Source: Runella slithyformis DSM 19594
GTDB lineage: Bacteria > Bacteroidota > Bacteroidia > Cytophagales > Spirosomataceae
Direction: 5' to 3'
NCBI RefSeq assembly: GCF_000218895.1
Contig: NC_015703.1
Coordinates: 5,965,001 to 6,029,000, forward strand
Length of the DNA stretch: 64,000 nt
Shown: piece by piece, positions 40,730 to 48,880 of the stretch
Layout of the letters: every line of letters starts with the position of its first letter
How positions within the stretch are numbered: the first letter of the stretch is position 1
Notes under the pieces: generated by a model
What the model was told of the DNA's origin: nothing
The model's database searches: none
What the model saw: only the letters and a program-made list of their open reading frames with translations
Position numbers and translations under genes: made by a program

Positions 40730-42598
40730 TAATTCCAACACCCACGCCGTCATGGCGGGGATTCTTAAAGTGGTGAGCGACGGGAGTGACTCGTCGGTCA
40801 AAACATTTTTTGCCGCGGTAAAACCGGCCATTCTTTCAGCAAAACGAGCCGTTTCAAGCGTCGCTGCCTCGGCATTGGTATTCATTACGACCATAATGGT
40901 TTTTTGAGCATTGTATCGAAAATATACATAAAAGCCGTTTTGGGGGACAAACTGCATTAGCTTACCGCTATGCAACGCAGGCGTATTTTTTCGGTAATTT
41001 GCCAGCTTTTTCACAAACTCAAAGGCCTCATTTTCCCGGGCCGTGCGACCCGCTGCCGTAAATTTATTTTCCTTATCAGATTTCCACCCTCCCATAAAAT
41101 CTTTCCGAACTTCGGCATCAGTGGGATTTTTGACGTTTTTCATCAGGACTTCCGTACCGTAATAAAAATGCGGAATGCCCCGTGTGGTCAGCAGCCAGGC
41201 TACGCCCAGTTTGTATTTATTGAAATCCTCTCCGATGACCGAAAAGAAACGGTCAGTATCGTGATTTTCCAGAAAAGTGACCATTTTGGTCGGATCATGG
41301 TACAGAAAATCCTGTGACAGCGCCTGATAAACGCGATTGATTCCGGTATCCCAGCCGAAAGACTCTCTCAAGCCATCGTTGATAGCCTGAAAACTCGGAA
41401 AATCACAGGTGCCGGGCTGATTGCACTGTAAAGGAAATTTTACATTATTCCGTACAAAATAAGACAATGAGGCGGGATTGGTCACCCAGGTTTCTCCAAA
41501 GATTAACAGATTGGGGTACTCATCCATCAGCGCCTGATTGCACCGATTCATGAAGGGCATATCATTGTACTTGTAAGTGTCAATCCGCCAGCCATCTAGG
41601 CCAAATTCTTCCGTGCACCAAAGAGCGTGCTGAATAAGATAGGTGGCAAAAAACGGATTTCGTTGATTGACATCAGGCAAAAAAGGCGTAAACCAGCCAT
41701 CTGTCAAGTACTTACGGTCGCTTTCAGAACCGTTTGGATCGGCAATAGCCTGTTCTTTATGGGTTGAACCGGTATAAGAAGGCCACCTATTGAACCAGTC
41801 TTTGGCAGGAGGATCCACAAACATCCAATGGTCTTCCGATACGTGATTATAAACGGCATCCTGAATCAGTTTCATACCGCGCTGATGCAGGGCCGCAGAA
41901 AGTTGTTTATAACCGGCATTCCCGCCCAAACGACGGTCGATCTTATAATGGTCACTAAAATGATAGCCGTGATACGCGGCCTGCAGATTGCCGTGCAATT
42001 CTTTTTTCAGTCCGGTATTATTTTCAATAACCGGAGTATTCCAAAGCGTGGTTACCCCAAGTTCCTGCAAATAATCCAAATGATTTATGATTCCCTGAAA
42101 GTCGCCCCCGTGGCGAAAGTAAGGCACACTTTTATCGGCTTTAGTATCCAGCATATCCGCAAACTGATCATTTGATTCATCGCCGTTGGCGAAGCGATCG
42201 GGCATGAGCAGGTACACAAAATCTGACGAATTGACGGTAACGGGGATATGCCGTTTGGTCCCCAACACATATTTTTGGGTCGTTTTGGTATCGCCGTTCG
42301 TAAATACCAATGACAGCGTTCCGGCTTTGGCCGTTTTTGAAATTCCCAAATCCACAAACAAATAATTGGGGTTTTCCACTTTGTGCGTTTTTAGGATACG
42401 AACGCCCGGATAACTGACGCTTACCCCAGCTTTACTGATATTTTTGCCGTAGACCAGCAATTGAACATTGGGGTTTTTCATTCCCACCCACCAGTTGGAA
42501 GGATGGATCCGCTGAATTTCAATAGTATGTGCCAAGGAGGCCGCATTCACAAAAGCCATCAACAGGCTTATCATCAGGCATTTAGTAACTTTCATCAT
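40724..42598 (-). CDS. Secreted GH13 alpha-amylase / cyclomaltodextrinase (SusA-like)
   Basis: 624 codons from ATG 42598 (MMKVTKCLMISLLMAF), a signal peptide ending around SLAHT; the frame runs 21 codons further upstream. An N-terminal cyclomaltodextrinase domain (IQRIHPSNWWVGMKNPNVQL, about 30-115) precedes the GH13 barrel. Conserved regions: GMKLIQDAVYNHVSEDHWMF near 245, GLDGWRIDTYKYNDMPFMNR near 330 (catalytic Asp), LLIFGETWVTNP near 362 (catalytic Glu) and VTFLENHDTDRFFSVIGEDF near 440 (third Asp). It cleaves starch, cyclodextrin or pullulan; location is periplasmic or cell-surface. A C-terminal beta domain ends at TAWVLELK. Confidence 0.92.
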   Translation of the reverse strand: MMKVTKCLMISLLMAFVNAASLAHTIEIQRIHPSNWWVGMKNPNVQLLVYGKNISKAGVSVSYPGVRILKTHKVENPNYLFVDLGISKTAKAGTLSLVFTNGDTKTTQKYVLGTKRHIPVTVNSSDFVYLLMPDRFANGDESNDQFADMLDTKADKSVPYFRHGGDFQGIINHLDYLQELGVTTLWNTPVIENNTGLKKELHGNLQAAYHGYHFSDHYKIDRRLGGNAGYKQLSAALHQRGMKLIQDAVYNHVSEDHWMFVDPPAKDWFNRWPSYTGSTHKEQAIADPNGSESDRKYLTDGWFTPFLPDVNQRNPFFATYLIQHALWCTEEFGLDGWRIDTYKYNDMPFMNRCNQALMDEYPNLLIFGETWVTNPASLSYFVRNNVKFPLQCNQPGTCDFPSFQAINDGLRESFGWDTGINRVYQALSQDFLYHDPTKMVTFLENHDTDRFFSVIGEDFNKYKLGVAWLLTTRGIPHFYYGTEVLMKNVKNPTDAEVRKDFMGGWKSDKENKFTAAGRTARENEAFEFVKKLANYRKNTPALHSGKLMQFVPQNGFYVYFRYNAQKTIMVVMNTNAEAATLETARFAERMAGFTAAKNVLTDESLPSLTTLRIPAMTAWVLELK

Positions 42599-42688
42599 AG
42601 GAAAAGTAATTATAATTCTCAAAAATAAGCAAAAAACGTTCGCCTCCACGCGCAGATGCACCTGAGTTACGGGATTGAGAAAAAGAAT

Positions 42689-43558
42689 TTAAGACCGCGG
42701 GTAAACAGTTGTCGAAAATTGTTGGCGGTAGGCGGTGGGACTCCGGTGGGTGAGTTTTCGAAACGTACGGTTAAAATGGGAAAGATTATTGAAACCGCAC
42801 TCAAAAGCTACCTCTGCCACATTGACGTTTTGAAGCAGCATTACCCGCGCGTGATTGATACGATACTCATTGACAAATTCCGTAAAGGTTTGCCGGGTCA
42901 TTTTTTTGAAATAACGACAAAAAGCGGGCAGGCTTAAATTGACCGTTGCAGCCACTTCATTGGGATCCATTTCCGTTTGAAAGTGCATTTCCACAAAGGC
43001 GTATATTTGCCGCAGGCGCTCCGTTTCTTTCGGGGGCACATCGGGGCTTTTATCTTCCGAGTGAAGCAATTCAACATCTGTAGCCAGGGCCATTTCCTGT
43101 AGTACCCAAAGCAGCGTCATCATGCGTTCAAAACTCGTTTGATGCGGCATCTGTCTTATTTTTTCACCCACTTTTTGTTTCGTATTCATTCCGAAAGCCA
43201 AGCCTCGCTTTGACTTTTGAAAAAGCCATTGAATGGACTCCATCTCCACATTTTTCAAAAATTCTTTTCCTAAAAAATCTTCGCGCATTTGGATGACATA
43301 CTCCTCAAAATCACTGCTTTGGCCATACGCAAAATTAAGATGCGGAATGTTTGGACCGATAAATACCAACTCGCCTTCTTCATAGCGGGATAAATGCTGA
43401 CCGATTTGCCTTCGTCCTCTGCCCGAAGGAATATAGACTATTTCGTATTCGGGATGGTGGTGCCAATAAACGCGGCAGCTTTCTTCATCGGCAGCGTGAT
43501 ACAACCGAAAGGAACTGCCGACAGTGGGCTGAATTGTTTCAAATTCTAAACGTGCCAT
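42689..43558 (-). CDS. AraC-family transcriptional regulator with cupin-type N-terminal domain
   Basis: 289 codons. The N-terminal arabinose-binding-like cupin (residues 10-100) has HHHPEYEIVYIPSGRGRRQI and GELVFIGPNIPHLNFAYGQS. Two helix-turn-helix motifs form the C-terminal domain: PNEVAATVNLSLPAFCRYFK near 200 and VNVAEVAFECGFNNLSHFNRTF near 250 (quoted in part). The regulator probably senses a sugar and controls the neighbouring GH13 amylase or the HAD/VOC/MFS genes that read away from it. Confidence 0.9.
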   Translation of the reverse strand: MARLEFETIQPTVGSSFRLYHAADEESCRVYWHHHPEYEIVYIPSGRGRRQIGQHLSRYEEGELVFIGPNIPHLNFAYGQSSDFEEYVIQMREDFLGKEFLKNVEMESIQWLFQKSKRGLAFGMNTKQKVGEKIRQMPHQTSFERMMTLLWVLQEMALATDVELLHSEDKSPDVPPKETERLRQIYAFVEMHFQTEMDPNEVAATVNLSLPAFCRYFKKMTRQTFTEFVNEYRINHARVMLLQNVNVAEVAFECGFNNLSHFNRTFRKLTHRSPTAYRQQFSTTVYPRS

Positions 43559-43649
43559 TTTGCCTATTTTGATACATAGTTACAAAAATAAGTCAATGGA
43601 GTGTTGGAAGTGGCAAACAAAATCGTAGAGTGGAACCGAAAATTGGCCG

Positions 43650-43657
43650 TAAATTTG
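43650..43657 (+). promoter_or_regulatory. Candidate -7 box (TAAATTTG) of the HAD gene
   Basis: TAAATTTG fits TAnnTTTG and lies 66 bases upstream of ATG 43723. Divergent regulators could act in the 165-base gap to the AraC gene. Confidence 0.45.
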
Positions 43658-43722
43658 TGCCCTGACAACTCATTCATCGATCCGTGTGTTACGGTTTCCG
43701 CTAACACTCACTTATACACATT

Positions 43723-44397
43723 ATGTCACAACTTGCAGTAATCTTTGACATGGACGGCGTGATTGCCGATACGAATCCCACCCACGACGTAGCCTGGCGA
43801 CAATTTCTCAATCGTTATGAAATTGTTCCGACCGAGGATGAACTTCAAAATCACATGTATGGGAAACACAACAGCTACATTCTCAGCTATTTTCTGAAAC
43901 GGGAAATAGTAGCCGATGAGCTTTTGCGGTTACAGTTTGAAAAAGAAGCCCTTTTCAGAGAATTATATACAGGTATTGCCCAACCCCTGCCGGGCTTATT
44001 GGCATTTTTGAAAGATTTGCATAAAAACGGCGTCAGGTTAGGCATAGCCACTTCGGCTCCCGTTGAGAATTTGGAAATGATGGTGGGGCAAATCCCTTTG
44101 TTGAAGGAAGTTATGAGTTCAATGCTGTCAGAAAAGGATGTCAGTCACCATAAGCCTCATCCGGAAGTATACCTGAAAAGTGCCGCCGGACTGGGTATTG
44201 ACCCATCACGGTGCATCGTTTTTGAGGATTCCGTTTCGGGGGTTAAAGCGGGCCTGGCAGCAGGGATGAAAGTGGTCGGGGTCACTACCTCCCATGCTGC
44301 CGCCGATCTCCCTCCGTGCAGCGGTTATGTGAATGACTATCTTGGTCTGTCCTTTGAATTTATTCAGCACCTGCTCAATCAGTCCGTTTCCGTTTAA
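43723..44397 (+). CDS. HAD-superfamily hydrolase (beta-phosphoglucomutase-like phosphatase)
   Basis: 224 codons. HAD motif I is VIFDMDGVIADTNPTHDVAW at residue 6 (nucleophile and general-acid Asp), motif II IATSAPVEN near 110, the Lys region is VSHHKPHPEVYLKSAAGLG near 145 and the acidic pair FEDSVSGVKAGLAAGMKVVG near 166. The helical cap between 15 and 85 is of the beta-phosphoglucomutase/phosphatase type (C1). It could be beta-phosphoglucomutase, which would follow maltose phosphorylase near an amylase, but the substrate is not fixed by the sequence. It is followed 21 bases later by a VOC gene. Confidence 0.85.
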   Translation: MSQLAVIFDMDGVIADTNPTHDVAWRQFLNRYEIVPTEDELQNHMYGKHNSYILSYFLKREIVADELLRLQFEKEALFRELYTGIAQPLPGLLAFLKDLHKNGVRLGIATSAPVENLEMMVGQIPLLKEVMSSMLSEKDVSHHKPHPEVYLKSAAGLGIDPSRCIVFEDSVSGVKAGLAAGMKVVGVTTSHAAADLPPCSGYVNDYLGLSFEFIQHLLNQSVSV

Positions 44398-44418
44398 CCA
44401 TAACAACTGTTCCCTGAA

Positions 44419-44808
44419 ATGTATATAGAACACATAGCGCTTTGGTGTCGTGATTTGGAACGGATGCGGGCTTTCTACGAACAGTATTTCGGGGCGGTTT
44501 CCAACGAAAAATACGTAAACGCCCAAAACCGGTTTGAATCTTACTTTTTATCCTTTGTCAACGGCCCCCGGTTGGAGCTTATGCAAAAGGTCGATGTACC
44601 GATGCACGCAAATGATGTGTATGCGCAATTTACGGGCCTTATCCATTTTGCAGTGTGTGTAGGAAGTGAAGCGAAGGTAGATCAACTTACCGAACGCCTT
44701 CGTAACGATGGATACGAAATCGTTGGAGAGCCGCGCCGGACGGGTGACGGCTACTACGAAAGTGTCATCTTTGATCCTGAACAGAACAGGATTGAAATCA
44801 CCGGATAA
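44419..44808 (+). CDS. VOC-family (glyoxalase/bleomycin-resistance fold) protein
   Basis: 129 codons, one VOC module pair. MYIEHIALWCRDLERMRAFY starts the first beta-alpha unit and the C-terminal unit is GYYESVIFDPEQNRIEITG, which includes the metal-ligand Glu. His5 is another likely ligand. Substrate unknown; relatives include glyoxalase I and dioxygenases. It lies 21 bases downstream of the HAD gene and 75 bases upstream of the MFS gene. Confidence 0.85.
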   Translation: MYIEHIALWCRDLERMRAFYEQYFGAVSNEKYVNAQNRFESYFLSFVNGPRLELMQKVDVPMHANDVYAQFTGLIHFAVCVGSEAKVDQLTERLRNDGYEIVGEPRRTGDGYYESVIFDPEQNRIEITG

Positions 44809-44854
44809 CTTGAAAAACAAGTAAGTATCTGTAAACAAAGACACTTGTCATTTA

Positions 44855-44862
44855 TACTTTTG
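44855..44862 (+). promoter_or_regulatory. Candidate -7 box (TACTTTTG) of the MFS gene
   Basis: TACTTTTG, 21 bases before ATG 44884, fits TAnnTTTG. The MFS gene may therefore have its own promoter. Confidence 0.45.
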
Positions 44863-44883
44863 CCTGTTTTTTCTCATTAAAAA

Positions 44884-46041
44884 ATGACAACTCATTTAAA
44901 AACATATTTTACGCACAGCCGCAGTTTAGCCATTGGGGCCATATTTGCCTCTGTTGGTTTTCTGTTCGGCAATTGGGTCACGTGGATTCCGTACGTAAAA
45001 CAGAAATTCGGGCTGGACGATGCCCAATTAGGATTGCTGTTGTTGAGCTTGCCCTTTGCCTCCATCCTCACCAACCCACTTTCGACACTCATTATCAACC
45101 GTTTTGGAATGCGAGCCACCACCATTTGGGGGCTTTGCGGCATGGCATTAGCGTATGCGCTGCCCGTCAATGTCCCTTATCTTTGGATGACCTCCGCCGG
45201 ATTAGGGCTCATGGGCATTGGCATAGCCTTTACAAATGTTGCCATGAATACCTGTGTGACTTCCATTGAGCGCCAAGACGGTATTTATATTATTTCAACG
45301 TCACACGGGATGTTCAGTGCCGGCGGCATGCTGGGGTCAGCGTTGGCGAGTATCCTGATGGGACTCAAGGTTTCTCCTGCCCTGCACATTGCGGGTGTTT
45401 CCGTTTTTATAATCTCGGTGGCCATCATCGTTCGTCCCATCATCATGAGTATTCACGAAGAAAAGCGAATAGATGATGCCGGGGCCAAATTTGCCTGGCC
45501 CAATCGGATTTTACTCGGCATGATCGCCATTTCAATTTGTACCAATGTGACGGAAGGGACAATGGCCGATTGGACTGCCGTATACATGCGGGATGTGGTC
45601 AGATCAAACGATTTTTTCATTGGCTGGGGATTTGCCTGCTACGCCCTCTTCATGGCTTCCGGAAGATTCATCGGAGATTCTCTGATTCCTCATTATGGCA
45701 GTCGTAAAGTACTCGTCGCCGGCGGAATCGTAGCTGCGGCAGGATTGATGACAGCTGTCCTTTTGCCTCATACTTTTACCGCTATCCTTGGGTTTGGTAT
45801 GGTGGGAGCGGGTGTATCCTGCGGCGCGCCCATCCTGTACGGAAGCGCAGCCCGTGTACCGGGCATGGCCAAAGGTGCCGGACTTGCGGCCATGAATACA
45901 TTCAGCTTAGCCGGATTTTTGGCAGGACCTGCCCTTATTGGATTGATTTCCAATGCCCTCAGCCTTTCTTTCGCCATCGGACTGGTAGCCGTTTTAGCAG
46001 TGGTTTGGTCTTTGCTGTCAAGTCGAGCCAAGCTGTATTAA
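44884..46041 (+). CDS. Major facilitator superfamily transporter
   Basis: 385 codons with about 12 membrane helices. The A-motif-like loop between helices 2 and 3 is NPLSTLIINRFGMRATTIWG near residue 62. It resembles the NarK/ YbjJ-type family of MFS proteins that carry sugars or small metabolites, but the substrate cannot be assigned. The neighbours (AraC regulator, HAD, VOC, amylase) suggest a sugar or a derivative. A second promoter begins the next gene, so the unit ends here. Confidence 0.85.
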   Translation: MTTHLKTYFTHSRSLAIGAIFASVGFLFGNWVTWIPYVKQKFGLDDAQLGLLLLSLPFASILTNPLSTLIINRFGMRATTIWGLCGMALAYALPVNVPYLWMTSAGLGLMGIGIAFTNVAMNTCVTSIERQDGIYIISTSHGMFSAGGMLGSALASILMGLKVSPALHIAGVSVFIISVAIIVRPIIMSIHEEKRIDDAGAKFAWPNRILLGMIAISICTNVTEGTMADWTAVYMRDVVRSNDFFIGWGFACYALFMASGRFIGDSLIPHYGSRKVLVAGGIVAAAGLMTAVLLPHTFTAILGFGMVGAGVSCGAPILYGSAARVPGMAKGAGLAAMNTFSLAGFLAGPALIGLISNALSLSFAIGLVAVLAVVWSLLSSRAKLY

Positions 46042-46050
46042 CCCCAACAG

Positions 46051-46082
46051 TTTGAAAAACTTTCCTGCTTTCCTTACCTTTG
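46051..46082 (+). promoter_or_regulatory. Promoter TTG-N20-TACCTTTG before the DUF4905-like gene
   Basis: TTG at 46052-46054 and TACCTTTG at 46075-46082 have the expected spacing. A transcript would start near 46089, downstream of the first in-frame TTG at 46084. Confidence 0.65.
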
Positions 46083-46110
46083 ATTGCTAAAAAAAACTAA
46101 AAAGGCACTT

Positions 46111-46917
46111 TTGATTTTGCTCATTACACAAGATTTCCCGTTTTCGCTCCCTGTTTGGCGTATTTTAAACGATACGTTTCCTACCGATACTACTTCTCAA
46201 TTATTACTTCTTGAACTTCGTAACAAAGACCAATTGAGATGGTGCGCCCTAGACTGCGAAACCGGTACGATACGTTGGGAAAAAACAATTCAGAAAACCA
46301 CTTGGTGGACCGCCGCCATAGGGTTCTTCTCAGGCATACTTTTGATGCACGAATACGCAGGGGGTGGACAACCTGCACCCGGAAAATTGTTGGCAGCAGA
46401 TGCCCTTACGGGAGAAATTATCTGGATTTTGGAAGGATCTACTTTTGAACATACGGATGGAGTAAATCTTCAAACTGCTCGCCGTGGCCCCGAAGGTACT
46501 TCTACCGGAGAGAATAGATCCTTAAAAACAGGATTATTGATAGATTTTTCATCATTATTAAAATGTGTACCACGAACTCTTTGGCAATCTCCCACTACTT
46601 ACCCGGAAACCAGCCAATATTATTCTATACTATGCCGATTTATTGAGAAAGTAACGGGAAACACCCCTCAAAAGGCAATAATTTATGGTGAAGTTTCTGG
46701 AAATGTATTAATTAATTACTACTTTTACCCGACCGACTCGATTATTTTATCCCGGTCTCTATTGGTTATAAATTCGACGAAAACAGTTCTACTCCATGAA
46801 ACAATTCATTCGGACGAAGTGGGCACAGTTTCCGGCGATTATTTCTATGATAACCGCTATATTGTTTTTTTAAAAAAAATTGACGAAATTACCGTAATAA
46901 AATTGCCCAGGCCATGA
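46111..46917 (+). CDS. Conserved hypothetical protein, DUF4905-like
   Basis: The frame has no ATG near its start. The first TTG (46084) lies ahead of the probable transcription start, so I place the start at the TTG at 46111 (268 codons); this is uncertain. The sequence WRILNDTFPTDTTSQLLLLE, IRWEKTIQKTTWWTAA, EIIWILEGSTFEH and VSGDYFYDNRYIVFLKKIDE looks like the beta-rich, seven-bladed-like DUF4905 family of Bacteroidota; the assignment is tentative. No signal peptide. Its last four bases overlap the LysM gene (ATGA), which suggests co-translation. Confidence 0.55.
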   Translation: MILLITQDFPFSLPVWRILNDTFPTDTTSQLLLLELRNKDQLRWCALDCETGTIRWEKTIQKTTWWTAAIGFFSGILLMHEYAGGGQPAPGKLLAADALTGEIIWILEGSTFEHTDGVNLQTARRGPEGTSTGENRSLKTGLLIDFSSLLKCVPRTLWQSPTTYPETSQYYSILCRFIEKVTGNTPQKAIIYGEVSGNVLINYYFYPTDSIILSRSLLVINSTKTVLLHETIHSDEVGTVSGDYFYDNRYIVFLKKIDEITVIKLPRP

Positions 46918-47975
46918 TAAAGCGATTCGGATTCTTCCTTGCAGTGCTAGGATTATTGTTGAAGAAAAACACCCATGCAACACCTTTTCGCTCTTCTTTG
47001 ACTGATTCCACCCGTACTGAGACGAAAAACGGTCAATCATTCGTTCTTCATAAGGTGGAATCGGGACAAACCCTGTACGCCGTTATGCGGAAGTACAAAA
47101 CAACCATTAAAGCCATTAAAGATGCCAATCCGGGCATGAAAGACAATCTGGTTGCCGGGCAAGTTGTGAGGGTTCCGTCACAATACCGCCCCGTTTCCAC
47201 CCTTAAAGTAACTGCAAAAGATTCCGAAAAAGACAAATCAGTTTTGGACTACGAGGTCAAGCCCAAAATGGAAACCGTGGTCAAAGAAGAAGGAAAAACT
47301 AAGGCAGAAACTCCCGTTGTTGAAATGCCCAAAACGGCAGAAGTACCCCCTGACAAAAAAACCGAAGACACAGGGAATGCCAAGCCCGCCGTGATGCCAT
47401 CAAAAACAGGATTTCATAAAGTAGAGGGCGGTCAATCACTGTATGGCATAGCCGTTAAATACGGCGTGTTGATGGCCGATATTCGCCGTTGGAATGGTTT
47501 GACTTCGGACCAACTGCGCTCTGGTCAAGAACTGATCGTAGCCGAACCGGCCTACCGGGATTACTTAAAGAAAAACAGGTTGGATTCAATAAAATTGGCT
47601 GAAGCAAAAAAAAGCAATACTGAAAAGACTCCCTTGCCGGTACCTCGACCGGAAGATCCTACCAATGGAAATTTGCCCGAGCCCAAAATTGCCAATACCG
47701 GGAAGCGCATTCTGGAAACGGGAGTGGCTGAAGTCTTGGATGGCATGGACAGCAATAATAAATACCTGGCACTCCACCGTACGGCCCCCGTTGGCTCGTT
47801 GATTCAGGTTAAAAACATGAACAACAGCCAAAGCATTTGGGTAAAAGTCATTGGAAAACTACCGGATATCAGCGCAAACAACCGCATTATCATTAAGCTT
47901 TCGGCTCGTGCGCAGGAAAAACTTTCACCCGGCGGTCGTCAGTTCATTGCCGAAATCAGTTATCTAGCGCAATGA
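46914..47975 (+). CDS. LysM peptidoglycan-binding protein with DPBB/RlpA-like C-terminus
   Basis: 353 codons. A weak signal peptide (FGFFLAVLGLLLKKNTHA) is followed by two LysM domains, HKVESGQTLYAVMRKYKTTI near 45 and HKVEGGQSLYGIAVKYGVLM near 165, separated by a Pro/Lys-rich linker. The last 90 residues (ILETGVAEVLDGMDSNNKYL, VKNMNNSQSIWVKVIGKLPD, NNRIIIKLSARAQEKL) resemble the double-psi barrel of RlpA-type proteins. It should bind cell-wall glycan in the periplasm. Overlaps both neighbours by four bases in an ATGA arrangement, so it forms one unit with the DUF4905-like and diacylglycerol-kinase-like genes. Confidence 0.85.
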   Translation: MIKRFGFFLAVLGLLLKKNTHATPFRSSLTDSTRTETKNGQSFVLHKVESGQTLYAVMRKYKTTIKAIKDANPGMKDNLVAGQVVRVPSQYRPVSTLKVTAKDSEKDKSVLDYEVKPKMETVVKEEGKTKAETPVVEMPKTAEVPPDKKTEDTGNAKPAVMPSKTGFHKVEGGQSLYGIAVKYGVLMADIRRWNGLTSDQLRSGQELIVAEPAYRDYLKKNRLDSIKLAEAKKSNTEKTPLPVPRPEDPTNGNLPEPKIANTGKRILETGVAEVLDGMDSNNKYLALHRTAPVGSLIQVKNMNNSQSIWVKVIGKLPDISANNRIIIKLSARAQEKLSPGGRQFIAEISYLAQ

Positions 47976-48859
47976 TTTCGGGTAAAAAAGCCCTGTTAAT
48001 CATTAATCCCACATCAGGAACTCAATCAAATAAACAGCGTAACCTGCTTCTCTTTTTGCTTGAAAAGCACACCTCAAGGCTCTTTGAGTCGCAGATTGTC
48101 CTTACAACCCATGCCAATCACGCTACCCAACAGGCACTGCGAGCCGTTGAACAGGGGTTTGACTATGTCATTGCGGCAGGTGGCGATGGCACCGTGAATG
48201 AAGTAGCGAAGGCATTGGTAAATACTCCCACCGCTTTAGGGATTCTTCCGCTCGGCTCCGGCAACGGACTTGCCCGGCATTTGGGGATATCTATGTCGAT
48301 CGAGAAAGCTATACGACAGTTATGTGCTCAAAAAACAATTGACATTGATGCCTGTACGGCCAATCAGATTCTTTTTTTTTGCACCGCCGGCGTTGGATTT
48401 GATGCCTGCGTTGCCGCCCGATTTGCAACGTATAGCAGTAGAGGATTACAACGCTACGCCCGGGTATCTCTTCAATCTTTCCTGAAATATAAAGCAGTAG
48501 ACTATGTCGTGGAACTTGACGGCAGACAACTTCAATTACCCGCTTTTACCGTTACATTTGCCAATGCCTCTCAATACGGCAATAACGCCTACATAGCCCC
48601 ACAGGCAAAAATTGACGATGGCCTGATCAATGTCTGTCTGCTGTCACCCTTTCCAAAGGCCTTAGGACCAATCATGGCAGCCCGGCTTTTTCGCGGCACT
48701 CTTCCTCAATCTTCTTACACACAGACCTATAGCGTACAACAGGCAAAAATTACAGCTCCCGACAAACTGCTGATACATTTTGACGGAGAACCCTTACAGT
48801 TAGATACGAATGAACTGACGGTCAGTATTCAACCACGTTGCCTGAAAGTGTTGGTGTAA
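47972..48859 (+). CDS. Diacylglycerol/lipid kinase family protein (YegS/DagK-like)
   Basis: 295 codons. ALLIINPTSGTQSNKQRNLL at residue 5 and the catalytic glycine-rich loop VIAAGGDGTVNEVAKAL near 69 (GGDGT) are the signature of the DAGK_cat fold, with LPLGSGNGLARHLGISM near 93 and HFDGEPLQLD near 270. It phosphorylates a lipid such as diacylglycerol or sphingosine base. It begins inside the stop of the LysM gene (ATGA). The protein reads to the intergenic gap with nuoM. Confidence 0.9.
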   Translation: MISGKKALLIINPTSGTQSNKQRNLLLFLLEKHTSRLFESQIVLTTHANHATQQALRAVEQGFDYVIAAGGDGTVNEVAKALVNTPTALGILPLGSGNGLARHLGISMSIEKAIRQLCAQKTIDIDACTANQILFFCTAGVGFDACVAARFATYSSRGLQRYARVSLQSFLKYKAVDYVVELDGRQLQLPAFTVTFANASQYGNNAYIAPQAKIDDGLINVCLLSPFPKALGPIMAARLFRGTLPQSSYTQTYSVQQAKITAPDKLLIHFDGEPLQLDTNELTVSIQPRCLKVLV

Positions 48860-48880
48860 TTGCTGTCGAAAGCATCGTTT

